DNA of 37,687 nt from the NCBI GenBank assembly GCA_012959525.1, contig DUDB01000036.1:1137-38823 (forward strand), written 5' to 3'. Both the position numbers and the translations under genes were made by a program. Shown piece after piece: positions 7,573-18,700 of the stretch; position 1 is the first letter of the stretch; every line of letters starts with the position of its first letter. Origin of the DNA: Planctomycetota bacterium. GTDB lineage: Bacteria > Planctomycetota > UBA1135 > GCA-002686595. A model generated the notes under the pieces. That model was given only the letters and a program-made list of their open reading frames with translations, did not search any database and had not been told where the DNA came from.

Positions 7573-9624
7573 CTAGGACGGGGTGAGCCACAGGTGACCG
7601 TGGGCTCCCACCGTGGCCTGATGGCGAGGAGGAATGAGTGTGGTGGCGCTGTACTCCTGTATGAGCGCCGGCCCCGACACAACGTGACCCGGGGAGAGAT
7701 CCGCGCGCTGGTAAAGAGCGGTGCGGTGCCAGCGTCCGAACCAGGCGCGCCGGGTTCCCAGCACGACGCTCTTGGGGGCGGGCCGCTTGCGAGGCCGGGT
7801 AACCGCTGGCCGTGGTCCGTTGATCGCGGGAGCGAATGCGCGCGCCCGCAGGGCGACCAGTTCAATCTCGGTCCCGGGCAGATTCCAGCCGTAGCGCTCC
7901 CGGTGCAGGTCCGCAAAGCGCTGAGTCAGGTGGCCGCCTTCAGGCAGGTTCAACTCGAAGGACTGACCGCGATAGCGCAGCGCCAGGTTGCGCTCGAAGC
8001 GGATGCTGCGGGCGGAATGGCCAGCGGACTGCAACTCAGCCTGGCCCTGGCCTGTCAGTTCAGAGAAGGCGCGCTTGCGCATGGATGCCGACCACTTGGC
8101 GAGGGGCGCGAGGACCGTGCGCTCGTTGTCGCACAGGGCGTCCGCGCTGGCCATGCCCAGGGCGGAGAGCACCCCCGGGTGGGCAGGGATGAGAGCCCCC
8201 GGCATGTTCAAGCTCCTCGCCAGAGCCGCAGCGTGCAGTCCGCCACCGCCGCCGAACGCGACCAGAGGCAAGACGGCGGGATCTTGACCGCGCTGCATTG
8301 TCATGACTCCCAGCGCCCGGCGCATGGCCGCGTGGGCAAGGTCGAGCACGGCCTCGGCTGCGAGTACGGAGTCCACCCCGATGCGCTTGCCAAGCGCCTC
8401 GAAGGCGCTGGCGACACCCTCGACGTTCAAGTCCAATTGTCCGCCCAAGAACCCTTGCGCCTCGATGTATCCCAGGTGGACGCAGGCATCGGTGACCGTC
8501 GGTTCCGTTCCTCGCCCATGGCAGATGGGTCCCGGATCTGCACCAGCGCTTCCTGGCCCCACGTGCAGGACACCTCCGGCATCCACCCGAACCAGCGAAC
8601 CTCCGCCGCAGCCGATGGTGTGAATATCGAGTGCCGGCACGGCGATTGGATGGCCGGCAACCGCCGCATCGTGCACCGTGTTGGATAGGCCGGCCTCTGG
8701 TGAGTGGAAGGCCACATCGGTGCTCGTGCCTCCCATGTCCAAAGTCACGATGTCTCCCAGTTCCGCCTGGCGTGCTGCGTGCGCTGCGCCGATAACTCCG
8801 CCCGCGGGGCCGCTGAAGAGCACGCGCACGGGTTCAGTGGCGGCCCGTTCGGCGGGCAGGGTCCCGCCGGAACTCTGCAGGATTGAGAGCCGCTCAGGAG
8901 GCAGGAGTCTCCCGAGTCGCGAGAGGTAGTCGGCCATGATGGGGATCAGGGCAGCATTGGCGCAGGCGGTGGAGAAGCGCTCGACCTCGCGGTGCGCTCC
9001 GAGCAAGGTGCCGGAGCATGTGATGGGCAGGCCCAGCTTCTCCAGCGCGCGCGCGAGGCGCGTCTCGATAGCGGGGTCGGCGTAGGAGTGCAGAAGACAA
9101 AGAGCCAGGCTGCGCGCGCCGCTGCTGCGGAGCGTCTTCTTGAGGCGTGCCACCTCGCTGGCCTTGGGGCGTGCCACCTCAACCAGATCTCCCTCTTCCG
9201 AAGGCCAGGTGCGTTGGTCTATTTCGTACCGCAGGTGGCGAGGGACCAGCGGCGTGGGTCGCCGCGGTTGCAGGTCGTACAAGACCGGGCGTTCCCCGCG
9301 ACCGATCTCAAGCAGGTCCCGGAAGCCGCGGTTGGTGATCAGGGCGGTGGGCGCGGTGCGCCCCGTGAGCAGGGCGTTCAGGGCGACGGTCGTGCCGTGG
9401 ATGACGTCACAATTCTCCATGGCATCGGGAGCCTGGACGCTCATGGCCTGCATCCCCGCTTCCAGGGCCAACGACGGATCCTCCGGCGTGGAGGGCACCT
9501 TGCACGTGGTCAGGGTGCCGTCGGAGGCGAGTAGCGCCAGATCCGTGAAGGTGCCGCCCGTGTCCACGCCCAACGTGGCGGCACGGGTGGGTGGCCGTCG
9601 TCGTTTGGGGGAAGGGGGGGCCAT
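7573..9624 (-). CDS. HyuA-type hydantoinase/oxoprolinase A subunit (ASKHA ATPase fold)
   Basis: About 683 residues from ATG 9624. The open frame extends further upstream, but only into the proline-rich intergenic segment. Proteins of this family use ATP to open hydantoin or 5-oxoproline rings, or form acetone/acetophenone carboxylase subunits. Phosphate-binding loops typical of the fold are seen at the N-terminus (GVDTGGTFTD) and in the middle (LDMGGTSTDVAF). GCGGGSLVRVDAGG and FGGGGGLHA glycine loops are also present, and the C-terminal third fits the HyuA C-terminal domain. The usual partner HyuB is not adjacent or elsewhere in the window, so the complex may be encoded at another locus or the protein may act alone. 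The gene is divergent from plsY with 97 nt between starts. Substrate unknown. Confidence 0.85.
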   Translation of the reverse strand: MAPPSPKRRRPPTRAATLGVDTGGTFTDLALLASDGTLTTCKVPSTPEDPSLALEAGMQAMSVQAPDAMENCDVIHGTTVALNALLTGRTAPTALITNRGFRDLLEIGRGERPVLYDLQPRRPTPLVPRHLRYEIDQRTWPSEEGDLVEVARPKASEVARLKKTLRSSGARSLALCLLHSYADPAIETRLARALEKLGLPITCSGTLLGAHREVERFSTACANAALIPIMADYLSRLGRLLPPERLSILQSSGGTLPAERAATEPVRVLFSGPAGGVIGAAHAARQAELGDIVTLDMGGTSTDVAFHSPEAGLSNTVHDAAVAGHPIAVPALDIHTIGCGGGSLVRVDAGGVLHVGPGSAGADPGPICHGRGTEPTVTDACVHLGYIEAQGFLGGQLDLNVEGVASAFEALGKRIGVDSVLAAEAVLDLAHAAMRRALGVMTMQRGQDPAVLPLVAFGGGGGLHAAALARSLNMPGALIPAHPGVLSALGMASADALCDNERTVLAPLAKWSASMRKRAFSELTGQGQAELQSAGHSARSIRFERNLALRYRGQSFELNLPEGGHLTQRFADLHRERYGWNLPGTEIELVALRARAFAPAINGPRPAVTRPRKRPAPKSVVLGTRRAWFGRWHRTALYQRADLSPGHVVSGPALIQEYSATTLIPPRHQATVGAHGHLWLTPS

Positions 9625-9721
9625 GGGCGGTGTGGGGGCGGGAGGTCCGCCGCGGACTGGTTGCACGGGGTAGCCGCAGAGTACCCTTTGATCGCCCGCC
9701 CGTCCCGCGCGCACTGCTCCC

Positions 9722-10393
9722 ATGGCCCCCCTCTCCCTGATCCCCCAGACCGGTATTCCCGGTCCCCTGCTCTTGGCGGTACTGGCGAGTTACCTGCTCG
9801 GGTCCGTGCCCTTCGGATTGCTGCTCACTCGCGCGCTCAAAGGGGAAGACCTGCGTCAGCTGGGCAGCGGCAATATCGGGGCCACCAACACCATGCGTGC
9901 CCTGGGTCGCGGTTGGGGTCTGGTGTCCTTCGCTCTCGACTGCGCAAAGGGCTGGGTTTCCGTGGACGTGATAGCTCCTGCCCTCGTGATGGCCGCGGGC
10001 GATTCCCAACTCGTCATGTGCGGCGCGGCGGCCGTGCTGGGCCACTGTTTCCCCGTCTACCTGGGCTTCAAGGGGGGTAAGGGTGTAGCGACGGCTTGCG
10101 GAGCGATCGCGGCAATAGACCCCCTCGTGGTACTCACCGCGGGTCTCATCTGGGTCTTCACGATCAGGCTGACCCGCTACGTGGGGTTGGCGTCCATTCT
10201 GATGGGCATCGGCTTCCCGGTGGCGGCCTGGCTGCGCCCGTCGAATGACACGTCGCTCTTGGTGGGTTGCACTCTGCTTGCTCTACTGGTGCTCGTGCGT
10301 CACCGCCAGAATATCTCCCGCATGCTGCAAGGCACCGAGCCCCGTGCAGGGCAGGGGCCCAAGGAGTCACCGGGAGACCCGAACCATGAGTGA
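9722..10393 (+). CDS. plsY: Acyl-phosphate:glycerol-3-phosphate acyltransferase PlsY
   Basis: 223 residues. It transfers the acyl group of acyl-phosphate to the 1-position of glycerol-3-phosphate at the inner membrane, the first committed step of phospholipid synthesis. The polytopic hydrophobic profile carries all conserved PlsY loops: GSVPFGLLL, GSGNIGATNTMRALGRGWG, DCAKGW and GHCFPVYLGFKGGKGVA. The length is normal for the family. Its end overlaps the gpsA start by 8 nt, so acyltransferase and supplier of glycerol-3-phosphate are translationally coupled. The C-terminal ~25 residues are polar and variable. Identification is firm. Confidence 0.95.
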   Translation: MAPLSLIPQTGIPGPLLLAVLASYLLGSVPFGLLLTRALKGEDLRQLGSGNIGATNTMRALGRGWGLVSFALDCAKGWVSVDVIAPALVMAAGDSQLVMCGAAAVLGHCFPVYLGFKGGKGVATACGAIAAIDPLVVLTAGLIWVFTIRLTRYVGLASILMGIGFPVAAWLRPSNDTSLLVGCTLLALLVLVRHRQNISRMLQGTEPRAGQGPKESPGDPNHE

Positions 10394-11420
10394 CAGATCC
10401 ATTCAAAAGGCACTGGTGATCGGGGACGGAGGCTGGGGTACCACGCTGGCTCTGATCCTCGCCAACAACGGCATCGAGACGGTGCTCTGGAGCGCCTTCC
10501 CCGAACAGGCCGAGCGCCTCAACAGCGAGCGGTGCAATGAGCGCTTCTTGCCGGGAGTGCCTTTCCCTGATGCGTTGAAAGTAGACGCCGATCCGTTTCA
10601 CGCTGCAGAAGGTGCCGAGCTTGCAGTGAGCGTGGTGCCTACCCAGTACCTGCGGCAGGTCGCCGCGCGCTTTGAAGACGCGCTACCAGGTGCTCTGCCC
10701 CTGGTCACCGCGAGCAAGGGCCTGGAGATCGAGACCTTCAAGACCCCCGGGCAGATCCTGGCCCAGGTCCTGGGTGAGCGATCCATCGGAGTGCTGACGG
10801 GGCCCAGTCACGCCGAGGAAGTCGCACGCGGTCTGCCCGCATCTCTCGTGGTGGGCTGTAATGACGAGGACCACGGCAAGCTCGTGCAGGAGGCCTTCTC
10901 TTGCGAGAGCTTTCGGGTCTACACCCACGGCGACGCCTACGGCGCGGAGCTGGCGGGCGCTCTCAAGAACGTGATCGCCCTCGCGGCGGGCATGTGCGAT
11001 GGGCTCGAGCTCGGCGACAACGCCAAGAGCGCCCTCATGACCCGCGGAATCGTGGAGATGGCGCGCTTTGGAAAGTCTCGTGGGGCCGAGGTCGGCACGT
11101 TCTTCGGGCTTGCCGGCATTGGGGATCTCATCACCACCTGCACCTCGAAGCACTCGCGCAACCGCGGTGTGGGGGAGCGCCTTGGCCGCGGCCAGACCCT
11201 GGAGCAGATCCTAGAGGAGATGGACATGGTGGCCGAGGGCATCTGGACCACCAAGGCCCTCTTCGGTCCCGAGAGCGCCCTGGGTTCCGTGTCCATGCCG
11301 ATTGCTGAACAGGTCCACGCGGTCTTGTTCGAGGGGAAGGATCCCCGGACAGTTGTGACTGACTTGATGACCCGAGAACCCGCCGCCGAAATGGACGGCT
11401 TAGCCCAACCGACAGGATGA
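10386..11420 (+). CDS. gpsA: NAD(P)H-dependent glycerol-3-phosphate dehydrogenase GpsA
   Basis: 344 residues from ATG 10386, chosen because the Rossmann strand (KALVIGDGGWGTTLA) follows directly. The upstream extension of the frame merely overlaps plsY. The enzyme reduces dihydroxyacetone phosphate to sn-glycerol-3-phosphate for phospholipids. Diagnostic motifs are GDGGWGT (usually GAGSWGT), NSERCNERFLPG, TGPSHAEEVARGLP, the catalytic lysine in GALKNVIALAAG and GLAGIGDLITTC. It lies in an operon with plsY before it and a small membrane protein 7 nt after it. The cytoplasmic location and function are well supported. Confidence 0.95.
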   Translation: MSDRSIQKALVIGDGGWGTTLALILANNGIETVLWSAFPEQAERLNSERCNERFLPGVPFPDALKVDADPFHAAEGAELAVSVVPTQYLRQVAARFEDALPGALPLVTASKGLEIETFKTPGQILAQVLGERSIGVLTGPSHAEEVARGLPASLVVGCNDEDHGKLVQEAFSCESFRVYTHGDAYGAELAGALKNVIALAAGMCDGLELGDNAKSALMTRGIVEMARFGKSRGAEVGTFFGLAGIGDLITTCTSKHSRNRGVGERLGRGQTLEQILEEMDMVAEGIWTTKALFGPESALGSVSMPIAEQVHAVLFEGKDPRTVVTDLMTREPAAEMDGLAQPTG

Positions 11421-11427
11421 ACAACCA

Positions 11428-11817
11428 ATGACCGCAGCTACTGGCTTTATCCTGTTTCTTGTCATTACCCTCGGCCTGCTGGGAGCCGTTGTCGTTACAG
11501 GCAAGAAATCACTGCGTCGCAAGCACTTGACCTTTGTCGTGCTCGCGTACATCGGGTTGGGGGTGGCGATCTACTACGCCGAGCTGTTGGGGAAGGAGTA
11601 CGACCTCGACTCCGCAGGCCGTATCTATCCCGTGCACCTGGTCTTTGCCAAGGCCACGGTCTATGCCTACCTCCTGCCGGTCATTACTGGGATCATGACC
11701 ATCAAGGCCAAGTGCAAACGCACGACCCACGGGCGCGTGGCTGTTGCCGTCATCCTGCTCACGGTGGTCACCGCGGTGACGGGCTTGTGGTTGGTCTTGG
11801 CTGCGACCCCGCTCTAG
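11428..11817 (+). CDS. Small four-helix membrane protein, unknown function
   Basis: 129 residues that I cannot assign to a named family. Four hydrophobic segments are visible at about residues 5-25, 33-52, 70-93 and 105-127. The loops contain a basic GKKSLRRKH after helix 1 and KAKCKRTTHGR before helix 4, suggesting both face the cytoplasm. Single histidines (His33, His72, His101) could in principle bind haem as in cytochrome b561-like proteins, but spacing is not diagnostic. It starts 7 nt after gpsA and probably shares its transcript. Its end overlaps the convergent gene by 4 nt. The hydrophobic pattern makes a real gene likely. Confidence 0.65.
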   Translation: MTAATGFILFLVITLGLLGAVVVTGKKSLRRKHLTFVVLAYIGLGVAIYYAELLGKEYDLDSAGRIYPVHLVFAKATVYAYLLPVITGIMTIKAKCKRTTHGRVAVAVILLTVVTAVTGLWLVLAATPL

Positions 11818-12218
11818 TCGAGGGCGTCCGTCTGTGTCGGCCCAGGGCTAGTGGGGAGCGAGGTGTCCTGTGGACCCAGCACGTCCCGGTCCAGCACCCA
11901 GGGCAAGGCGAGAAGGGACAGGTTGGAGCAAATGGGTACCGCGGCGAGGAGAATCCAGATCTTGCGCGCCCGGATCGTGAAGATCGCCAGCAGAAGCCCT
12001 GCCGCCGCAGGCACGCAAGCTACCCAGTAGGTCACCGCGAACCCGGGGAACAGGCCCGGGAAGAACCGACGCGCAAACAAGCTGAACCACCAGGCGCCCC
12101 AGCCAATGGTGGCCAGGATCATGGCGTACATCCAGGTGCGGTGGCGGCGGCGCACTCGGATGCGCACGATCTCTTGGGGTCTCTGGGGTCTGGCCACGGC
12201 TCGATTCTCCGTGCCCAT
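11814..12218 (-). CDS. Small basic-N-terminus membrane protein, unknown function
   Basis: About 134 residues. An Arg-rich N-terminus ([18 protein letters not shown]) is followed by three predicted membrane helices, including [26 protein letters not shown] and [19 protein letters not shown]. The ATG at 12218 is preferred; an upstream TTG at 12227 is also open. It is convergent with the preceding membrane-protein gene (4-nt overlap) and its start lies 57 nt from the tRNA-Pro promoter on the other strand. No family recognised. A competing plus-strand frame over the same bases (11712-12278) lacks membrane or domain character and is rejected. Confidence 0.55.
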   Translation of the reverse strand: MGTENRAVARPQRPQEIVRIRVRRRHRTWMYAMILATIGWGAWWFSLFARRFFPGLFPGFAVTYWVACVPAAAGLLLAIFTIRARKIWILLAAVPICSNLSLLALPWVLDRDVLGPQDTSLPTSPGPTQTDALD

Positions 12219-12274
12219 TCTCCCCAATGGGCCGCGGGGGTCCAGTTCTTCCCCAAATCGCTACTTCCGAGCGG

Positions 12275-12303
12275 TTGACCCCCCTCCGGTCCCTCCCTAC
12301 GAT
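12275..12303 (+). promoter_or_regulatory. Probable sigma70-type promoter of tRNA-Pro
   Basis: TTGACC (12275-12280) and TACGAT (12298-12303) are separated by exactly 17 nt. The mature tRNA begins 15 nt past the -10 box. This is the best promoter match I found in the window. Confidence 0.65.
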
Positions 12304-12317
12304 CCCTGCCCCTCGGT

Positions 12318-12394
<77 letters not shown>

Positions 12395-12704
12395 TTCCAA
12401 GGGGCATCTTTGCGGGCGGCGTGGATGTCTGGAATTCACCCCCCCACGAGCTCCGGCAGGTTGAGATTGATCTCCAACTGCACCGGATCGGGATCTCTAG
12501 CCGCGTGTGAGCTCTGAATTCCTGTCCCAAAGAAGGAACCTTGCTCTGCGGCAGCCGTCCAGAGCGATCTGGTCCTGTATTTGCCGTGCGTGCGATAGGA
12601 TGATGACAGGTCTCATCACTGTTCCCGGGATTGCCGGTCACGTCTGGTAGACCACCAGTCTTCCCCTCACCTATTTTTGTTTCCTGGACGCAAGTGCTGA
12701 TCCG
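12395..12704 (+). promoter_or_regulatory. 310-nt leader between tRNA-Pro and the megasynthase operon
   Basis: No convincing ORF or RNA gene lies here. It must contain the operon promoter unless transcription reads through from the tRNA, but no -35/-10 pair with acceptable spacing is obvious. Notable elements are a TGATGA-N6-TCATCA inverted repeat at 12601-12618 and a pyrimidine-rich tract (12659-12684) just before the start codon. No clear purine-rich ribosome-binding site precedes the ATG at 12705. Confidence 0.35.
12601..12618. repeat. Short inverted repeat TGATGA-N6-TCATCA, possible operator
   Basis: Perfect 6-bp arms separated by 6 nt, located 87 nt upstream of the megasynthase start. 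The size would suit a dimeric regulator half-site pair, but 6-bp palindromes also arise by chance, so this is only a candidate. Confidence 0.2.
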
Positions 12705-15700
12705 ATGGGCCTGCCCCCGCTGCTCTGCATAACTCCCTTCGGTCGCCCCGACCCTCATCTGGCGGCGGCCCTTGCACGGGCCGGTGTGCCCTGTGCTATC
12801 GATCTAGGTGCCGATCCCTCCGCCGGAGCACAGTGTCTGTGGACCGCCCTGGACGGAGCAGGGTCCGCAGCCAGCCAGGTGGGTGTGCATCTGCAGCGGG
12901 ACGTGGATCCCGCTCTCCTCGCCGGAGCGGCCTTCTTGATATTGGCGCCCGGGATGGATGCGGAACCGTACAGAGGACTCGGGGAGATTCATGCTCAGGT
13001 GCGCGATCTGTCCGAAGCACGAGCCGCCCTGGACTCGGGTGCCACCGCTCTGATCGCGAAGGGCAGCGAGAGTGGCGGTCGAGTGGGGACCCGCAGCACC
13101 TTCATCCTCCTGCAACAACTCTTGGAGAGCGGGGCGTTGCCCGCTTCCGTTCCCATCCGCGGCCAAGGCGGGATCGGGGCGCATACGGCCGCGGGCTGCC
13201 TTGCTGGAGGCGCCGCGGGTTTCGTTCTCGATAGCGCGCTGGCCCTGGCCAATGAGTCCCGTCTGCCCGCAGGCCTGAGGGAGCGCCTCGCCACGCTGGA
13301 TGGGAGTGAGACGGTCGTGGTGGGAGAACACAGGGTCCTGCGCCGGCCCGACGTGACCCTGGCGGATGCACTCAAAGAGGCTTCTGTGGAGGAGGTGGCG
13401 GCCCGCATCGGGGCGGAGGATCTCGACGAGCAGCTCCTTCCCGTGGGGGAGGACATCGGCCTGGCAACGATTCTCGCCGAGCGCTATCGCACGGCAGGGG
13501 GTATCGCACACGCCGTCGAGGCCCAGGCTCTGGACGCCGTGGGGCAGGCCAATAGGCAAGCCGCTCTGGGGCCGGAGGCGGCTCTGGCACGGGAACACGG
13601 CTGCCGCTTCCCTGTGGTCCAAGGTCCCATGACGCGCGTCAGCGACGGGGCCGAGTTCGCGGCTGCGGTAGCAGAAGGCGGCGGCCTCCCGTTCCTGGCT
13701 CTCTCGCTCATGGATGGCGAGCAGGTGCGCTCCCTGGTCCAGACCACCCGCGAGCGGCTGGGCACCCTGCCCTTCGGCGTTGGGCTGCTCGGCTTCCTGC
13801 CCGTTGAATTACGGGAGAAGCAGCTCGAGGTGCTGCGTGACCTGCGCCCGCCCTTCGCGTTGATTGCGGGGGGACGGCCTTCCCAAGCGCGCGCACTCGA
13901 GGACCTGGGCACGCCAACCTACCTGCACGTCCCCTCTCCCGGTCTGCTCGACCTCTTCCTGGATCAGGGCGCCCGGCGCTTCGTATTCGAAGGACGCGAG
14001 TGCGGCGGCCACGTGGGTCCTCGTTCGAGCTTCTCCCTCTGGGAAGCCCAACTGCAGCGGCTCGCAGGATTCGAACACCCCGAGGAGTTGCGCATCCTCT
14101 TCGCCGGAGGGATCCACGACGAGCGCTCCGCGGCCATGGTCGCCGCGCTCGCTGCACCCTTGGTAGAGCGCGGGGCGCGCGTGGGCGTGCTCATGGGCAG
14201 CGCCTACATCTTCACCGACGAGGCCGTTTCCTCCGGAGCCATCGATGAGGGCTATCGGCAGACGGCCGTGGCCTGCAAGGGAACCGAGCTGGTCGAGACG
14301 GCCCCCGGTCACGCCACCCGGTGCGCCGCGACGCCCTTCGTTGAGGCCTTCCGCGATGAGCGTGCGCGCCTGGAGGAGACAGGGGCAGAGTCACGCGACA
14401 TGTGGGCGACCCTCGAGCGGATGAACCTCGGGCGCCTGCGAATCGCTTCCAAGGGCCTTCGCCGCGATGCTGGGGAGCTCGTCCCGGTGGGGGATGAAGA
14501 GCGCGCGCGGACGGGCATGTTCATGCTGGGCGAAGTCGCCGCCCTGCGCGCCGAGGCTGTGTCGGTCTTGGATCTGCACAGGCAGGTCAGCGAAGGCGCC
14601 TGCGAATTCCTGGTGGAGCGCGCTCAGGAGTTGTTTCCGAGCGAGGACACCGCCGAAAGCTCTCCCATGGAGATCGCCATCATCGGCATGGCGGGGATTT
14701 TTCCCGGAGCCGGTGATCTCGACAGTTTCTGGTCCAACGTGGTGCGCGGGGTGGATTCGTTGCGGGACGTGGATCCCGTGCGCTGGAACCCCGAGATCTA
14801 CTGCGACCCGGATGGCGCGCCGGGAGAGACCATTCCCTCCCCGCGCGGGGGCTTCTTGGACCCGGTCGTCCTCGATCCCACCAAGGAGGGCATCCCGCCC
14901 AAGTCCATGGCCTCCATCGAGCCGGTGCAACTGCTCAGCCTTGAGATCGCGCGTCGTGCCCTCAGCGACGCGGGCTATGCGACGCGCGAGTTCGATCGCG
15001 CCAGCACCTCGGTCATCTTCGGGGCCGAGGGAGGCAACGATCTGGCCGGGGCCCTCGGTTTCCGAGTGCTCTACAAGCAACTGGTGGGCGAAGTCCCCAG
15101 CGAGCTGGAAGCGTGTCTGCCACAACACACCGAGGACACGTTCCCCGGTGTGCTGGCCAACGTGATCGCCGGACGTATCGCCAACCGTCTGGACCTGGGG
15201 GGGTTCAACTACACGGTGGATGCCGCCTGTGCGTCGTCCCTGGCGGCGCTGGAGTGCGGCGTGCAGTCCCTGTTGGCGGGGACCAGCTCCATGGTGCTCG
15301 TGGGTGGAGCCGACCTGCACAACTCCGTCAACGACTACATGATGTTCTCCAGCGTCCAGGCCCTCTCGGCCACGGGACGCTCGCGACCCTTCGATGCCGA
15401 AGCGGACGGCATCGTTCTGGGCGAGGCTGTGGGCACCGTGGTGCTCAAGCGGCGCGCGGACGCCGAGCGCGACGGGGACCGGATCTACGCTCTGATTCAG
15501 AGCAGTGCGGGTTCCAGCGACGGCAAGAGTCTGGGCATGACCGCACCGCGCCTCGAAGGCCAGGTGCGGGCCATGAACAGGGCCTACGAACGCTTGCCCT
15601 ACGGCCCCGCGCAGGTGGGCCTAGTTGAGGCCCACGGGACCGGCACAGTGGTGGGGGATCGCACGGAGCTGGCCTCCATGACCCAGGTGTTCCGAGCGGA

Positions 15701-18700
15701 CGGTGCGGCTACCGCGGGGTGCACCCTGGGGTCCGTCAAGTCGCAGATCGGTCACACCAAGTGTGCCGCAGGGATCGCCTCCCTCATCAAAGGCGCACTC
15801 TCGCTGCATCACCGCGTCCTGCCTTCGACCCTCGGGATCAAGCGGCCCAATCGTGGCTATCAGGCGGAAGAGAGCCCGTTCGAATTCCGCAAGGCAAGCG
15901 CCCCCTGGCCCCAGCCCCAAGGTGGTCCCCGGGTGGCCGGAGTCTCCTCCTTCGGATTCGGAGGCACCAACTTCCACGTGGTGCTTGAGGAGTACGAAGG
16001 CCTGGACGATCCCGATTCGCACCTGCCCGTGTGGCCCGAGGAGTTGTTCCTCCTGCGCGGCGTGGAGCGTGGCGAAGCGGAGGCGGGAATGGACGCGCTG
16101 GTCGAGTGTCTCAACGCCGAGGACCCTTGGAGCCTGCGGGAGCTGGCACACGCCACGTCGCTCCGTGGCACGGGGCCGGTGCAGGTGGCCTTGCTCGCCA
16201 AGGACACGGATCAGCTGGCCGAACGCTTGCGTCTCGCGCGGACCTTTGAGGCCGCAGAGGGGATCTGGGTACGCGCAGCGGATGCGCCCGAGTCCGCCCC
16301 GAGGGTGGCCTTCCTCGTCCCAGGCCAGGGCAGCCAGTACCCCGGCATGTTGCAGCAGCTGTTCCTGGCCTTCCCACAGTTGTCTGACCTCCTCGCCCAG
16401 GCGGGCCCCCTGGTTTCTGATCTCTTTCCGTCCGAGCCCTTCGACCACGTCCAACTCCTGGCCCAAAGAAACCATCTGGCTCAGACCGAGCGGGCCCAGC
16501 CCGCCCTCGGCCTGTGTGGATTGGCCATGGGGCGCTTACTTCAGCGCGTGGGAGTGGAGCCCGACTGGCTGGGAGGGCATAGCTACGGAGAGCTGGTGGC
16601 TCTCGCCCTGGCCGGCGCCCTGCCTGAAGAGCGGCTTCTTGAGCTGAGCAGCGCTCGTGCGGAGGCCATTCTCTCGGCCGTGGGCGATGACCCGGGGACC
16701 ATGGCCGCGGTGGCCGCTTCAGAGGAGGAGACTGCCGCCGCCCTGCATGGGGTGGATGACGTGGTCCTGGCGAACCTGAACGGTCCGCGTCAGACCGTCA
16801 TCTCCGGTCCCACTGGCGCCGTGAACAAGGCGCTCGATCGTCTCGATGACTGTGGCTTCGCCGCGCGCTCCATTCCCGTGGCCTGTGCCTTCCACAGTGG
16901 CGTGGTGGCCGATGCCAAGGCGACTTTCGGCGAGTACCTGCGCGCCTTCCCCATCGCGCCCCCCTCTGTGCCCGTCTTCTCCAACACAACTGCGGCACCT
17001 CACGCGGCCGATCCCGAGTTGATCCGCTCGGCCCTGAGCGACCAGATCGTGCAGCCCGTGCGCTTCGCCGATCAGGTGCAGGCCATGGTCGACGCGGGAG
17101 CGCGGATCTTCGTGGAGGTGGGGCCGGGCCGCGTGTTGACGGGTCTGGTGAGCAAGATCCTGGCGGAGCAACAGGTGCACGTGATCTCCACCAACGAGTC
17201 GGGCTGCGAGGACTTGTCCTCGTTCCTCTCCGCTCTGGCGCAGCTGTCCGTGCTAGGAGTCGACCTGGATCCGGCGATCCTCTTCGAAGGGCGCACCGAT
17301 GGGGGCTTTGACCTGGATGCCCCTCCCGAGCGTGCGCTCGCTCCCCTGGCATGGAAGGTCGATGGCTTCCGCGCCATTCCGGTGTCGGGCATCTTCCCGC
17401 CTGAGTCCCTGCGACCCTGTGCAACACCTCCGGTTGAAATGGTCCCCCGTGGTTCAGAGGCGGCGATCGTCCCGGAGGTGAGCGCGACGCCCGAGGACGA
17501 TGCGCAGGCCACGGTCCTGGAGTACCTGAAGAACGTCAGCGATACCCTCGAGGCCCAGAGGCAGGTCGTCCTGGCCTACCTGGGAAGCGCTGCACCCGAC
17601 CTGGTGCGGCAGGTGGAAGCTGCGCAGCTCCCGGCAACTGCATCGCGTCCGGATGTGAAGGCGGAAGCCGCGGCCCCGCCCGGGCCACCGCCCCCGGTCG
17701 AGTCCGTGGACGAAGCGGCAGAGGAGCCGACTCTGGCGTTGGATCAGGAGCTCCTGCGCATCGTCAGCGAGCGTACGGGCTATCCCGAAGACATGCTCGA
17801 CCTCGACCTTGATCTGGAAGCCGACCTGGGCATCGACTCCATCAAGCGCATCGAGATCCTCGGCGCGTTGAACAACTCGTCGTCCATGGATGTGGGTACT
17901 GAAGAGGAGAGGGACGCGCTGGTGGAGCAGCTGGCCTCCATCAAGACTTTGCGAGGCATCCTGGAGTGGATAGAAACCCAGACCGGCGAGATGGAGAGCT
18001 CTGAGCCGACAGCTGCGCAAGGTGAAGAGCACACCGAACCGTCCCCGGCCACGGCTGTGAACCCAGAACAACCCCTACGCCGCTATGCCCCGACCCTGGT
18101 CGATGTTCCAGCCCTGAACGGCAATCGCATGGACGTGAGCGGTCGGCACTTCGCCCTGACTGACGATCGTGGCGGGGTGGCCCGGGCCTTGGCGAGTGGG
18201 CTCGAAAATCTCGGTGCCCGTGTGCGTCTGATGGAGGACGGCGCGCGCATGAACGGAGACGGGCACTTGATTCACCTGGCGCCCCTGGCCTCCGATGGGG
18301 GACCCGACGACGTGCGGGCTCTCTTCGCCTTGACTCAAGCAGCCGCGCCTACCGGCTTGGAGAGCCTGTGCACGGCGACCCGTTCCAGTGGTATGGCCGG
18401 GGGGGCGGCTGGATTCGCCAAGAGCTACGCCAAGGAACACCCGAACTCGCGCGTCCGCATCGTGCACCTTGATCCCGATTCCGATCCTGGCGTGCAAGCG
18501 GAACTTCTGCTGGCCGAAATCTGCGCCACGGACGACACCCTGGAGATCTCCTACTCGGGCGGCTGTCGGCAAGCCGTTCAGGCTGCCCCCCTGCTCTGGA
18601 GTGGGCCGGATGAGGAGGGAGACTCGCCTCTGGATTCGGATTCGGTTGTCTTGATCACGGGCGGAGCACGCGGAATCGCGGGATGCGTGACCACGGGGCT

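Noticed and set aside
7507..8688. 393-residue plus-strand open frame
   Set aside because: It lies antisense to the HyuA-type gene, begins inside tRNA-Gly and has a low-complexity, domainless translation; a shadow frame of GC-rich DNA.
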